64,000 nt of DNA from Kriegella sp965368185 (GCA_965368185.1 CBDULZ010000013.1:12288-76287), one strand, 5' to 3'; positions 1 to 9,512 are shown, counted from the first letter of the stretch. The notes: generated by a model not told the origin, from the letters alone. Numbers and translations: made by a program.

Positions 1-948
1 AATTCCTTTTTCGGTGTGCATGATTTTAAGGTAAATGGGGAGGGAGCATTTCGAGAAGAACGCCAAAAGTATTACAACCGAATGGTCGAAGGTATGGTCA
101 AGGAAATCTGTACCAATTATGGCGAATTGTTTGAAATATGGTTTGATGGGGGTGCCGATAGCCCGCATCGGGGCGCTCCCGATGTTTTGCCCATCGTTCA
201 GCAGTATCAGCCCAATTGCTTGTTTTATCACAACAAACAATTAGCCGAAGCCCGTTGGGGGGGCTCGGAATCGGGCACGATAACGTATCCGTCATGGGCT
301 ACTTTTCCGTATCATTCCACAGGGGCAGGGGAGTCGGCGAGCGAAGCCATATCAAAGAATAATTTTGAATTGCTGAAAACGGGTGACCCTGAGGGCGAAT
401 ATTGGATGCCTGCTATGTCAGATGCACCATTACGAGGTTATAATGGACGACACGAATGGTTTTGGGAACCGGGGGATGAGGAACATATCTTTCCGTTGGA
501 AGATTTGATGGACATGTATTATAAGTCGGTTGGTAGAAATTCTACCTTGATTATGGGGCTTACTCCAAATACTGACGGCCTGTTGCCCGAACCCGATGTA
601 AAACGGCTCAAAGAATGGGGTGATGAGATTAAAAGAAGATTTGGAACGCCTATTGCCGAAACTTCAGGAAAAGGAAAAAGAATCATGCTACCTCTAAATA
701 AAGAGCAAGAAATCAACCATATTCTATTGAAGGAAGATATTGTTCACGGGGAAAGGGTACGTGAGTTCGTATTGGAAGGAAAGGTTAATGGAATATGGCA
801 AGAACTTTATAAGGGTGCCAATATCGGTCAGAAACATATTGTACAATTCGAACCCCGAAGGGTATCCGAAGTACGGTTGAAAGTTGTAAAATATCGCATG
901 GAGCCATTGATAAAGGTTATGCAAGTTTTTGATATTACAGACGATTGA
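1..948 (+). CDS. alpha-L-fucosidase, GH29 (5' end outside window)
   Basis: The C-terminal part of a GH29 alpha-L-fucosidase, which removes L-fucose from glycans. The frame is open from base 1, so the true start lies upstream. The motif EIWFDGG contains the Asp (codon 145-147) that serves as nucleophile in GH29 (in related enzymes the motif reads xWFDG). The SPHRG, WFWEPGDE and NSTLIMGLTPNTDG stretches are also typical of the family barrel. The last ~100 residues look like the beta-sandwich domain that follows the barrel. With the sulfatase and galactokinase downstream it fits breakdown of a sulfated fucose/galactose polysaccharide; the exact substrate is inference. Confidence 0.88.
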   Translation, partial: NSFFGVHDFKVNGEGAFREERQKYYNRMVEGMVKEICTNYGELFEIWFDGGADSPHRGAPDVLPIVQQYQPNCLFYHNKQLAEARWGGSESGTITYPSWATFPYHSTGAGESASEAISKNNFELLKTGDPEGEYWMPAMSDAPLRGYNGRHEWFWEPGDEEHIFPLEDLMDMYYKSVGRNSTLIMGLTPNTDGLLPEPDVKRLKEWGDEIKRRFGTPIAETSGKGKRIMLPLNKEQEINHILLKEDIVHGERVREFVLEGKVNGIWQELYKGANIGQKHIVQFEPRRVSEVRLKVVKYRMEPLIKVMQVFDITDD

Positions 949-985
949 TCCATATCCTTTAGACGCCATAGCTAAGGATATGGAT
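948..985 (+). terminator. stem-loop after the fucosidase gene
   Basis: ATCCATATCC-TTAG pairs with CTAA-GGATATGGAT around an 8-base loop, with one bulged T, immediately after the fucosidase stop codon. It is not followed by a clear T run, so it may be a transcript 3' end or a processing hairpin rather than a strong intrinsic terminator. Confidence 0.4.
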
Positions 986-1165
986 TAAAATAAGTGATTT
1001 AAAAATCGTTTTTGAATATTCTAGCTCATTTGAGTTATAACCCACAAAATGATTGTTAAAAGGTCAAAAAAATAGAGGGTCGGCAGAAAAAGTGGGATAT
1101 TATTTTTATATTCACGGGCGCTACACAAAATGGTTTAGAACCGAACAGATATAAATTCAATAACA

Positions 1166-2512
1166 ATGGAAAAAATGAAGAATAACAAGAAGGGCATGGG
1201 TATGTCTGAAAATTCAAGAAGGAATTTTGTCAAGAGTACAGCGCTGCTTTCAGGCGCTATGGTACTTCCGACATTTCAGATGGGTGCCATGGTAAATGTG
1301 CTTAACGATAAGAAGCTTAAACTTGCGGTAGTAGGTTGCGGAGGTCGAGGAACAGGGGCAGTTGTTCAAGCTCTAAACGCCGATGATAATGTAGAGTTGG
1401 TCGCAATGGCAGATGCTTTTGAAGATAGGTTAAAGTCAAGTTTGACCAACATCGCCAAAGCGATGGGTGAGACCAAGAAAATAAATGTAAAAGAAGAACA
1501 TCAGTTTGTTGGTTTCGATGCGGCTGAAAAGGCTATAGATTTAGCAGATGTGGTTATATTGGCTACACCTCCAGGGTTTCGACCGCAACATTTTGAGTAT
1601 GCGGTAAACAACGGGAAGCACGTTTTTATGGAAAAACCCGTAGCTACGGATGTTCCTGGCGTACGGCGAGTTTTGGCGGCCGGTAAAAAAGCAAAAGAAA
1701 ATAAATTGAATGTTGTTGTTGGTCTACAACGTCATTATCAAGACAATTATCTAGCTGCATTAGAGCAATTGAAGCAAGATAAGATCGGTAAGATCGTCTC
1801 AGGTCAGGTATATTGGAACAGTAGAGGTGTTTGGGTACGTGAGAGGGAGCCACAACAGACCGAACTTGAATACCAAATGCGCAATTGGTATTATTTTAAC
1901 TGGTTATGCGGGGATCATATTCTTGAGCAGCATATTCATAATATCGATGTGGCGAACTGGTTTATAGGTGAATACCCAATCTCTGCCCAAGGTATGGGCG
2001 GAAGACAGGTACGTACCGGAAAAGACCATGGTGAAATTTTCGATCATCATTTTGTAGAATATACTTATCCAAGCGGGGCTGTTATTGCAAGTCAATGTCG
2101 ACATCAACCTGAAACGATGAGTAGGGTATCCGAATTTTTTCAAGGTACCAAAGGAACGGTTTCGACCAAAGGAGATACGGCAGAATTAAAAGATTGGAAC
2201 GGCAATACATTATTCGAACATAGAGGAAAAGATGACCCGAATCCATATGAAGTAGAACATGTCAAATTGTTTGAATCGATTCGAAACGGCGGTGTTATTT
2301 CAAATGCCGAAAATGGTGCTAAAAGTACCCTTACTGCGATAATGGGTAGAATGGCCACGTATTCCGGTAAGGTTATCAATTGGGACGAAGCTATGAACTC
2401 TGATTTGGTTCTGGTGCCTGATAATATGACTTGGGATTCCCCAGCACCGGTTCAGCCTTTGGCAGATGGAAGCTATGCGATTCCCACGCCTGGTAAAACA
2501 GTGGTAGTATAA
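1166..2512 (+). CDS. Gfo/Idh/MocA-family oxidoreductase with Tat signal
   Basis: A 448-residue NAD(P)-dependent sugar dehydrogenase-like protein. The N-terminus carries a twin-arginine motif (SRRNFVK) followed by a hydrophobic stretch, so it is probably exported folded with its cofactor to the periplasm. GCGGRGTGA near residue 57 is the Rossmann dinucleotide loop and MEKPVATD is the conserved EKP motif with the catalytic-type Lys. Exported members of this family are common in Bacteroidota polysaccharide loci, and some are retaining glycosidases (GH109-like) rather than dehydrogenases. The position between fucosidase and sulfatase genes supports a glycan role. The substrate cannot be read from sequence. 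Confidence 0.85.
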   Translation: MEKMKNNKKGMGMSENSRRNFVKSTALLSGAMVLPTFQMGAMVNVLNDKKLKLAVVGCGGRGTGAVVQALNADDNVELVAMADAFEDRLKSSLTNIAKAMGETKKINVKEEHQFVGFDAAEKAIDLADVVILATPPGFRPQHFEYAVNNGKHVFMEKPVATDVPGVRRVLAAGKKAKENKLNVVVGLQRHYQDNYLAALEQLKQDKIGKIVSGQVYWNSRGVWVREREPQQTELEYQMRNWYYFNWLCGDHILEQHIHNIDVANWFIGEYPISAQGMGGRQVRTGKDHGEIFDHHFVEYTYPSGAVIASQCRHQPETMSRVSEFFQGTKGTVSTKGDTAELKDWNGNTLFEHRGKDDPNPYEVEHVKLFESIRNGGVISNAENGAKSTLTAIMGRMATYSGKVINWDEAMNSDLVLVPDNMTWDSPAPVQPLADGSYAIPTPGKTVVV

Positions 2513-2558
2513 ATCTAATCGCCATTTTAGAGTATTTATTTGAATTCACATTTTATAT

Positions 2559-4133
2559 ATGTTTAATATCAAACAGTTAATGTCCCTACTAGCCGTAGGG
2601 ACATTATTTTTTTCCTGTAAAGACAATCCGGAAAAAAAAGAGGTCACCGTAAAATCAACGAAACCCAACATCATATATATTTTGGCCGATGATCTGGGCT
2701 ATGCCGAATTGGGTGCCTATGGCCAAGAAAAAATCGAGACACCGAATATCGATGCCTTGGCAAAAAACGGCATGTTGTTTACCCAACATTATAGTAGCGC
2801 ACCGGTTTGTGCACCGGCCCGATATATGTTGATGACCGGTAAACATGCAGGTCATGCTTATGTTCGTAGTAATTCTGAATGGGGTGAGCGCGGTGATGTA
2901 TGGAATTACAGGGCAATGGCGAAGGACTCCGTGTTAGAGGGGCAAAGACCCATGCCCGAAGGAACGGTGACCATCGCAGCCAGACTTAAGGAAGCGGGTT
3001 ATGCCACCGGAATGATCGGCAAATGGGGATTGGGAGCTCCCAACACCCAATCAATACCCAATGAAATGGGGTTTGATTTTTTTCTTGGATACAATTGTCA
3101 GCGTCAGGCACACACCTATTATCCGCTCTTTTTATACAAGAACAGAAACAGGCTTCATTTGGCCAATGATACCGTTGCACCGAATACCAAATTACCGAAA
3201 GGGGCCGACCCAACAAAACCGGAGAGCTACACTGATTTTACTTTGAATGAATATTCTCCGGATATTATGTTCGAGGGGATGACCGATTTTGTAGAAGAGA
3301 ATAAGAACCATCCTTTCTTTATGTATTGGGCCAGCCCGATTCCGCATGTAGCCTTACAAGCCCCAGAGAGATGGGTGGATTATTATATTAAAAAGTTCGG
3401 TGAAGAAGAACCCTATTTGGGCGACAGGGGGTATTTTCCCCATAAAAATCCACATGCCGCTTATGCGGCTATGGTTTCTTACTTGGATGAAAATATTGGG
3501 AAACTGGTCCAACAACTCAAAGATCTTGGTATTTATGAGAACACTTTAATCGTATTTACGTCAGATAATGGTCCCACCTATAATGGTGGATCTGATTCTG
3601 AATTTTTCGATAGCGCCAAACCCTTTCAAGGAACTAGGGGCCGGGGAAAAGGATTTTTATACGAAGGAGGTATTCGTGTGCCAATGATTGCTTCATGGCC
3701 GGGAAAAATAAAATCGGGTAGTACGAACGACCATGTTTCCGCACATTACGATATGATGGCAACCTTTGCCGATATTGCCGGGTATGAAGCGCCTGAAAAT
3801 ACCGATGGTATTAGTTTTTTGCCCACCTTGTTATCACACGATAATCAGCAAGCACATGAGTTTATGTATTGGGAGTTTCCTAGTAGCGGCGGACAAGTAG
3901 CAATTCGAATGGGCGATTGGAAGGTGTTGCGAAGAAATTTAAAAAGCAAGGAGAAGCCGACCTTGGAGCTCTATAACCTAAAGGATGACCCAACCGAAAC
4001 GACCAATTTCGCAGATGCACATCCTGAGATAATAAAAAAGGCTGCTGAAATTTTTGATAGGGAGCGTGAATCCCCGGAATTGGAAAGTTTTAAGATTCCT
4101 TTGATTGAAAATGGTCTGCTAAATAACAAATAG
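2559..4133 (+). CDS. S1-family sulfatase, lipoprotein
   Basis: A 524-residue formylglycine-dependent sulfatase that hydrolyses sulfate esters. A lipobox ending at Cys20 (LFFSC) predicts a periplasmic or surface lipoprotein. C84-A-P-A-R88 is the CxPxR motif whose Cys is converted to formylglycine. Metal ligands are visible as D44-D45 (ADDLG) and D336-N337 (SDNG), and GKWGLG around Lys155 is the second sulfatase signature. It lies 33 bases upstream of a formylglycine-generating enzyme gene, which would activate it. The sulfated substrate is probably an algal galactan or fucan, judged from neighbours only. Confidence 0.93.
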   Translation: MFNIKQLMSLLAVGTLFFSCKDNPEKKEVTVKSTKPNIIYILADDLGYAELGAYGQEKIETPNIDALAKNGMLFTQHYSSAPVCAPARYMLMTGKHAGHAYVRSNSEWGERGDVWNYRAMAKDSVLEGQRPMPEGTVTIAARLKEAGYATGMIGKWGLGAPNTQSIPNEMGFDFFLGYNCQRQAHTYYPLFLYKNRNRLHLANDTVAPNTKLPKGADPTKPESYTDFTLNEYSPDIMFEGMTDFVEENKNHPFFMYWASPIPHVALQAPERWVDYYIKKFGEEEPYLGDRGYFPHKNPHAAYAAMVSYLDENIGKLVQQLKDLGIYENTLIVFTSDNGPTYNGGSDSEFFDSAKPFQGTRGRGKGFLYEGGIRVPMIASWPGKIKSGSTNDHVSAHYDMMATFADIAGYEAPENTDGISFLPTLLSHDNQQAHEFMYWEFPSSGGQVAIRMGDWKVLRRNLKSKEKPTLELYNLKDDPTETTNFADAHPEIIKKAAEIFDRERESPELESFKIPLIENGLLNNK

Positions 4134-4165
4134 ACCGTATCTTTACCCATCAAATTTTTAACCCT

Positions 4166-5317
4166 ATGATGCGAAATAGCAGTACAGTTCTAGTTATGCT
4201 GATTTTTTTAATCGGCTTTACTAGCTGTAAAAACAAAGAAAAAACGGATAATCAAGCTGTGCAAAAAGAGGTGAAAGCCGAAGTTGCCAAGGTTGACGTT
4301 CCCCAAAATATTGAAGTTTTAAAAGAGAAACCGGAAGATGTCAAAGCTCCTGAGGGTATGGTTTGGATTCCCGGCGCAACTTTTATGCAAGGTGCTGTGG
4401 ACCAAGATAAAATGGCTATGGAACATGAAAAGCCTGCACATAAGGTGGCCGTCGATGGTTTCTTTATGGATGTGACCGAAGTTACGAACCGCCAATTCAA
4501 GAAATTCGTTGACGAAACCGGTTATGTGACGATTGCTGAGCGGGCAATCGATTGGGAGGAAATGAAAAAACAACTTCCCGAAGGAACTCCCAAACCTCAT
4601 GATTCCATCATGCAGCCGGGCTCTTTGACATTCAAAAAAGCAAAAAGTAGCGTTCCAAATCTATACGATTTCTCGCAATGGTGGAGTTGGACCATAGGTG
4701 CTAATTGGCGTCATCCCAATGGCCCTAAAAGTTCTATAAAAGGTAAAGATGATTACCCCGTTGTACATGTGGCCTACGAAGACGCTTTGGCCTACTGTGA
4801 ATGGGCCGGTCGTCGATTACCGACCGAAGCGGAATGGGAACTTGCCGCACATGGTGATGAGGAAAATACCATATATTTTTGGGGGAACGATGCTTCGGGT
4901 CTTGAAAAGAAAGCCAATACTTGGGAAGGGGAGTTTCCCGTTACCAATACCAAAACCGATGGTTATGAAGATAGGGCACCGGTAAAATCATATCCTGCAA
5001 ATAGCAAAGGACTTTATGACATGGCGGGAAATGTTTGGGAATGGACTACCGATTGGTACAATACAAATTTCTACAATGAAGAATTTTCGACCAATGCGAT
5101 TTCCAAAAACCCACAAGGGGCGACAGCTCCATTTAACGACCGTGATCCTTATGCGAAAGAAAAGATAATGAAGGGTGGATCTTTTCTCTGTAATGCCTCC
5201 TATTGTGCCAGCTATAGAATATCTGCCCGAATGGCAACGAGTTTAGACTCCTCTTTGGAACATTTGGGATTTAGAACGGTGGCGTCAGTAGCTATGGTAA
5301 AGAACAATAAGGATTAA
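4166..5317 (+). CDS. formylglycine-generating enzyme (SUMF1/FGE-type), lipoprotein
   Basis: A 383-residue FGE-sulfatase domain protein that oxidises the sulfatase active-site Cys to formylglycine in an aerobic, copper-dependent reaction. The domain begins at GMVWIPGATF (~residue 64), includes RLPTEAEWE and the AGNVWEW signature, and has both catalytic cysteines in the GGSFLC342-x4-C347 motif followed by YRISAR, as in characterised FGEs. Many bacterial homologues annotated SUMF1 lack these cysteines, so this one appears to be a true enzyme. Unusually, it has a lipobox (GFTSC21), implying maturation outside the cytoplasm. It lies directly after the sulfatase and 14 bases before galK, probably in one operon. 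Confidence 0.9.
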   Translation: MMRNSSTVLVMLIFLIGFTSCKNKEKTDNQAVQKEVKAEVAKVDVPQNIEVLKEKPEDVKAPEGMVWIPGATFMQGAVDQDKMAMEHEKPAHKVAVDGFFMDVTEVTNRQFKKFVDETGYVTIAERAIDWEEMKKQLPEGTPKPHDSIMQPGSLTFKKAKSSVPNLYDFSQWWSWTIGANWRHPNGPKSSIKGKDDYPVVHVAYEDALAYCEWAGRRLPTEAEWELAAHGDEENTIYFWGNDASGLEKKANTWEGEFPVTNTKTDGYEDRAPVKSYPANSKGLYDMAGNVWEWTTDWYNTNFYNEEFSTNAISKNPQGATAPFNDRDPYAKEKIMKGGSFLCNASYCASYRISARMATSLDSSLEHLGFRTVASVAMVKNNKD

Positions 5318-5331
5318 ACCAAACCGACCTA

Positions 5332-6459
5332 ATGAAATTTTCAGAGAAATTTAATCCACAGCTCGTAGTTGAATCGCCGGGAAGAATAAACCTTATCGGT
5401 GAGCACACCGATTACAATCTGGGCTATGTATTGCCTACCGCAATCGAAAAAAAGATTATTTTCAAATTGCAAAGGAATGGTTCGGATACCGAATGTAATA
5501 TTTACAGTACAGACTTTGATACGGGTTTTAAAATTGACCTCAAAAAAATTGCCAGAAGTTCGGTGGAGTGGGAAAACTATATATTGGGCGTTCTCAACGA
5601 AATTTCAAAGCGAACCGACGGGGTTAAGGGGTTCGATTGTACATTGGAAAGTAATCTTCCTCAAGGATCCGGTCTAAGTTCCTCGGCTGCGTTGGAGTGT
5701 GGGCTTGCATTCGGTCTAAACGAATTGTTCGATCTTGGCCTAACCAAAAAGGATATTGTACAATTGTCACAAACTGCTGAACATACTTATGTGGGTACAC
5801 AATGCGGTATTATGGATCAATTTGCCTCGGTAATGAGCCAGGCCGGACATGTGATTCTCTTAGATTGTAAATCGCTAGAGCATCAGTACATACCTATAGC
5901 TTTCGAGTCCTACCAAATGGTCATGCTCAACACTAAAGTATCGCATAATTTGGCAACAAGTGAATATAACGTTCGAAAGCAGGAATGTGAAGAAGGGGTT
6001 GCCGTAATCAGAAGGAGCTACCCTGAAGTTGATTCCCTTCGTGACGCTAGTATGGAGATGCTTGAAGCCACGAAACACGATATGAGCGACGTGGTATTCA
6101 ATCGCTGTTCGTTTATAATCGCTGAAAACGAAAGAGTTTTGTTAACGGCAGATGCGCTAAAGAAAAATGATTTGAACCGTGTCGGAGCCCTTTTATATGA
6201 TGCCCATGAAGGTATCAGCAAATTATATGAAGTAAGTTGCCCTGAGTCTGATTTTTTGGTTGATTTTACTAAGGACAATGCTGCGGTATTGGGTGCGCGT
6301 CAAACTGGTGGTGGATTTGGTGGGTGTACCCTTAACATCGTGCAGCAGGATGCTGTCGATGAATTTGTTGAAAAAGCCAGTATAGCCTACAAAGATAAGT
6401 TTGGCATTGAATTGGAAGCTTTTACTGTACGACCCAGTACTGGAACAACAGTACGATAA
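5332..6459 (+). CDS. galK: galactokinase
   Basis: A 375-residue GHMP kinase phosphorylating galactose to galactose-1-phosphate in the Leloir pathway. The galactokinase signature GRINLIGEHTDY is at residues 17-28, the phosphate-binding loop LPQGSGLSSSAA at 109-120, CGIMDQFAS contains the catalytic Asp, and GGGFGGC is the third GHMP motif. The length matches bacterial GalK. It is the last gene of the left-hand catabolic cluster and suggests that galactose is one of the sugars released from the polysaccharide. It is cytoplasmic. Confidence 0.95.
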   Translation: MKFSEKFNPQLVVESPGRINLIGEHTDYNLGYVLPTAIEKKIIFKLQRNGSDTECNIYSTDFDTGFKIDLKKIARSSVEWENYILGVLNEISKRTDGVKGFDCTLESNLPQGSGLSSSAALECGLAFGLNELFDLGLTKKDIVQLSQTAEHTYVGTQCGIMDQFASVMSQAGHVILLDCKSLEHQYIPIAFESYQMVMLNTKVSHNLATSEYNVRKQECEEGVAVIRRSYPEVDSLRDASMEMLEATKHDMSDVVFNRCSFIIAENERVLLTADALKKNDLNRVGALLYDAHEGISKLYEVSCPESDFLVDFTKDNAAVLGARQTGGGFGGCTLNIVQQDAVDEFVEKASIAYKDKFGIELEAFTVRPSTGTTVR

Positions 6460-6531
6460 AACTCTTTTGACTCCATATGGTTGCTACTCAGCCGTTATAA
6501 GCTGTTACTTATTTATGGCCAAAGAGCGATG

Positions 6532-7239
6532 CTACTCATAGAAACCTACAGCTTCCCTGAATTCGTTTTTTCTTTTTCTGCTCAAAGGTATTTTTCTTCC
6601 ACAAATGGCCACAGTTGAACTATTGAAATTCTCGACTTTTTGAAGATTGATAATATATGATTTGTGAATTCTGACAAATGTTTTATTTGGCAATTGTTTG
6701 GCAAAGGCTGTCATTGAAGAAAGAATCATCATGTTTTTATTTTCCATAACGAGTTTAACATAGTCGCCCAAGGCCTCTACCCATTTAATATCGGAGAGCC
6801 TAACCCTAACACTTCGTGAATCACATTTGACAAAAATATGTTTCTCTTTTTGTCTTTGAACCCCAATACCGGACTTTAGGAGTGCCTTGTCAATAGCTAT
6901 GTCGAACCGATGCAGTACCGTAGGTTTTAAGAGGTAATCGGCAACATCATAGTCGAAAGCTTTCAAGGCATGGTCGGCATTATTGCTTATGATTATAATT
7001 TGAGGACGTTCTTCCATTGCCTCCAATAGTTCAAACCCGTTAATATGGGGGATATCAATATCGAGGAAAATAAGGTCTATTTGAATACTGTTTAAATTTT
7101 CAAGGGCCTCAAGGCCATTCTTGTAACTCGCCGTTAAATCCAGATGAGGATGCAAAGTAATCAGTTTGTTGAGCTGTGCTCGCTGCATTTCTGAATTGTC
7201 TACTACGATGCAGTTAAGTTTTCTTGTTTTCATAGTCAT
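6532..7239 (-). CDS. LytTR response regulator
   Basis: A 235-residue two-domain regulator: an N-terminal receiver (residues ~9-125) with phospho-acceptor D60 in FLDID and the Lys of LLKP, and a C-terminal LytTR DNA-binding domain (~135-230, containing WVEALGDYVKL and VRIHKSYIIN). The acidic pocket reads D14-N15 instead of the usual Asp pair, which may alter metal binding. In Bacteroidota, LytTR regulators are usually paired with a LytS/YehU-type membrane kinase, but none is adjacent, so it is an orphan here. It is convergent with galK. Targets cannot be inferred. Confidence 0.9.
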   Translation of the reverse strand: MTMKTRKLNCIVVDNSEMQRAQLNKLITLHPHLDLTASYKNGLEALENLNSIQIDLIFLDIDIPHINGFELLEAMEERPQIIIISNNADHALKAFDYDVADYLLKPTVLHRFDIAIDKALLKSGIGVQRQKEKHIFVKCDSRSVRVRLSDIKWVEALGDYVKLVMENKNMMILSSMTAFAKQLPNKTFVRIHKSYIINLQKVENFNSSTVAICGRKIPLSRKRKNEFREAVGFYE

Positions 7240-7498
7240 TAATTAGTCGTTCTATGCATATCTACGAAGAATGTGTGCGCAGGGTTTGGTTTTTTGGAAT
7301 TTATTTTAACTCTTTTTTTCGAGTTTTGACTTTCTCCATAAATTCTTGTGTTTGATAATATGCCGAAGGTGTGATTGTTTGGGGTTGCTTTTTATTGGCG
7401 GGTTAACTTTCCAAATAAAAGGATAGCGAATAATTCTGAGGCACCTTTCAACACATAACTTTTGATAACTTTTAATGTAAGGTTTTTGCTAAAACACC

Positions 7499-7506
7499 TA
7501 CTTTTG
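7499..7506 (+). promoter_or_regulatory. Bacteroidota -7 box upstream of trxB
   Basis: TACTTTTG matches the Bacteroidota sigma-ABfr -7 consensus TAnnTTTG and lies 28 bases before the trxB start codon, giving a leader of roughly 20 bases. A convincing -33 TTTG at the right distance is not obvious. Confidence 0.5.
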
Positions 7507-7534
7507 TAGTATAAATTTTTTGAAAATTTGAACT

Positions 7535-8506
7535 ATGTCGGATAAAATCGAACGATTAAAAACATTGATTATAGGTTCTGGACCTGCAGGATATACCGCG
7601 GCTATTTATGCGGCTAGAGCAGACCTTAAGCCAGTAGTTTATACCGGAATGGAGCCTGGTGGGCAACTGACCACTACCACAGAGGTAGATAATTTTCCCG
7701 GATATCCCGATGGAATCGATGGTCCCACTATGATGATTCAGTTACAACAACAAGCCGAACGGTTCGGTACCGAGGTAAGAATCGGTATGGCCACCGCAGT
7801 GGAATTGAGCGATGAAGTTGGCGGTATTCATAAAGTCACCATAGACGATAACAAACAGATAGAAGCGGAAACTATAATTATTTCTACGGGTGCTACAGCC
7901 AAATACTTGAACATCCCAAGTGAGCAACGTTTGCGTGGTGGTGGGGTTTCGGCTTGTGCGGTATGTGACGGATTCTTCTATAAGGGTCAAGACGTGGCTA
8001 TCGTGGGTGCCGGTGATACGGCGGCCGAGGAAGCATCCTATTTGGCCAATATCTGTAACAAGGTTACCATGTTGGTGCGTAAAGATTATATGCGAGCTTC
8101 CAAAGCAATGCAGCACAGAGTGAATAGCTTGAAGAACATAGAGATTCGATACAATACTGAAGTTGATGAGGTTTTGGGAGATCAAGTGGTGGAAGGACTT
8201 CGCATGGTCAATAATCAAACAGGTGAAAAAGAAGATATCGCTATCACGGGACTTTTTGTTGCCATTGGACATAAACCGAATACTGAAATTTTCAAAGGTC
8301 AGTTGGATATGGACGAGGTTGGTTATATTATTACCCAGGGAAAATCGACAAAGACCAATAAACCTGGTGTTTTTGCGAGCGGTGATGCACAAGATAAAGA
8401 ATATCGTCAGGCGGTTACTGCGGCAGGTACAGGCTGTATGGCCGCTTTGGATGCTGAACGCTATCTTGCTACAGTCGAAACACACGAAGAAGTAGCCTCA
8501 TCTTAA
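7535..8506 (+). CDS. trxB: thioredoxin reductase
   Basis: A 323-residue low-molecular-weight NADPH thioredoxin reductase, a cytoplasmic flavoprotein that keeps thioredoxin reduced. The FAD-binding motif GSGPAGYTAAIYAAR starts near residue 14, the redox-active pair is C141-A-V-C144 followed by DGFFY, the NADPH loop GAGDTAAEEA comes next, and the C-terminal FAD motif reads GVFASGDAQD. Length and motif spacing match bacterial TrxB. It is a single-gene unit with its own -7 box and a strong terminator. Confidence 0.97.
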   Translation: MSDKIERLKTLIIGSGPAGYTAAIYAARADLKPVVYTGMEPGGQLTTTTEVDNFPGYPDGIDGPTMMIQLQQQAERFGTEVRIGMATAVELSDEVGGIHKVTIDDNKQIEAETIIISTGATAKYLNIPSEQRLRGGGVSACAVCDGFFYKGQDVAIVGAGDTAAEEASYLANICNKVTMLVRKDYMRASKAMQHRVNSLKNIEIRYNTEVDEVLGDQVVEGLRMVNNQTGEKEDIAITGLFVAIGHKPNTEIFKGQLDMDEVGYIITQGKSTKTNKPGVFASGDAQDKEYRQAVTAAGTGCMAALDAERYLATVETHEEVASS

Positions 8507-8530
8507 AAAATCAGATGATTCTATACATAG

Positions 8531-8556
8531 AAAAACGCCGCATTTGCGGCGTTTTT
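8531..8556. terminator. bidirectional intrinsic terminator
   Basis: A perfect 11-bp stem (AAAAACGCCGC / GCGGCGTTTTT) with a 4-base ATTT loop. A-runs and T-runs on the two sides let it act in both directions, between the converging trxB gene and the lipocalin-like gene at 8577. Confidence 0.93.
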
Positions 8557-8576
8557 AATTTAAAATTGCAAATATA

Positions 8577-9026
8577 TTAGTCGATGCGCTTATAATTCTC
8601 AGAATTTATACGGTTTCCCTCTTCATCTAGAAAAATTTGGCTAAACCGATGTGCATCCAATTGAAGTTCCATTTTCCATTCCATATTTTCATTGGCAATC
8701 CTCCGCATTGAGGCCGACATATATTCTAGCCGCTCGGTTAAAGTGCTATCCGTTGTTTCGTAAGAGCCGTATCCAAACCATTCGACCGAATCAGTGGGTA
8801 CATATCTAGTCCACATTACCTTTCCGTCATAATACATCTTTATTTGGCGATACCCTTCAGTAGTGGGTAAGGTGTCTGAAACATTTACACCATCGACATA
8901 GTTGTAAAAGCTTACGAGTTCCCAAGTACCTTCAATTGATGGATGAAAAGCTGGTTTTTTAGAATCTATTTCTGTGGCAGAGACAAGAAAAAGCAGCAAG
9001 AAAATCAATCCGAGTAATTTTTTCAT
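8577..9026 (-). CDS. secreted lipocalin-like protein, copy 1
   Basis: A 149-residue protein with an N-terminal signal peptide (LLGLIFLLLFLVSA) and a small beta-barrel-like body starting GTWELV, the opening of lipocalin-like domains. I do not recognise a specific function. It is a tandem paralogue of the gene at 9063-9512: the two share a nearly identical central block (ETTDSTLTERLEYMSAS followed by MRRIANENMEW) and diverge at the N-terminus and last third. Both are on the minus strand 36 bases apart, so they are probably co-transcribed. A periplasmic ligand-binding or structural role is only a guess. Confidence 0.8.
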   Translation of the reverse strand: MKKLLGLIFLLLFLVSATEIDSKKPAFHPSIEGTWELVSFYNYVDGVNVSDTLPTTEGYRQIKMYYDGKVMWTRYVPTDSVEWFGYGSYETTDSTLTERLEYMSASMRRIANENMEWKMELQLDAHRFSQIFLDEEGNRINSENYKRID

Positions 9027-9062
9027 GGACGCGTGTTTTAGGGTTATTATATAAAAAATTCA

Positions 9063-9512
9063 TCAATTTATTCTTCTGTAATTTTCAGAAGCAATACGAC
9101 CTCCGTCTTCATCAAGTGAGATTTGTGTGTACCTATTTCTGTCCAATTGGAGCTCCATGTGCCATTCCATATTTTCATTGGCTATTCTTCGCATGGAGGC
9201 CGACATATATTCCAATCGTTCGGTTAATGTACTATCTGTTGTTTCATAAGTGCCATACCCAAACCATTCCACCGTTTCCTTCGGAGTATAGCGTGTCCAC
9301 ATGACTTTTCCATTGTAAAACATTTTAATCTGGCTAAAACCCTTAGCAGGAGTAAGTGTATCCGTGACATTGACACCATCATAGTTATATCGATTTACCA
9401 ATTCCCATGTTCCTTCAATCGATGGATGATAAGCCCCATTATTTGGTGAGCTGAAATTGGACATTAAGGCCAAAATCAAAAACAAAAGAATCAAAACGGA
9501 TAACTTTCTCAT
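9063..9512 (-). CDS. secreted lipocalin-like protein, copy 2
   Basis: A 149-residue signal-peptide protein and tandem duplicate of the gene at 8577-9026. The GTWELV opening, the WFGYG(S/T)YETTDSTLTERL block and the C-terminal SENY(K/R)RI ending are shared. Differences cluster just after the signal peptide and in QLDRNRYTQISLDE versus QLDAHRFSQIFLDE. The pattern of a conserved core and altered edges fits duplication followed by divergence of ligand or partner contacts, which is inference. This copy is first in the presumed transcript. Confidence 0.8.
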   Translation of the reverse strand: MRKLSVLILLFLILALMSNFSSPNNGAYHPSIEGTWELVNRYNYDGVNVTDTLTPAKGFSQIKMFYNGKVMWTRYTPKETVEWFGYGTYETTDSTLTERLEYMSASMRRIANENMEWHMELQLDRNRYTQISLDEDGGRIASENYRRIN

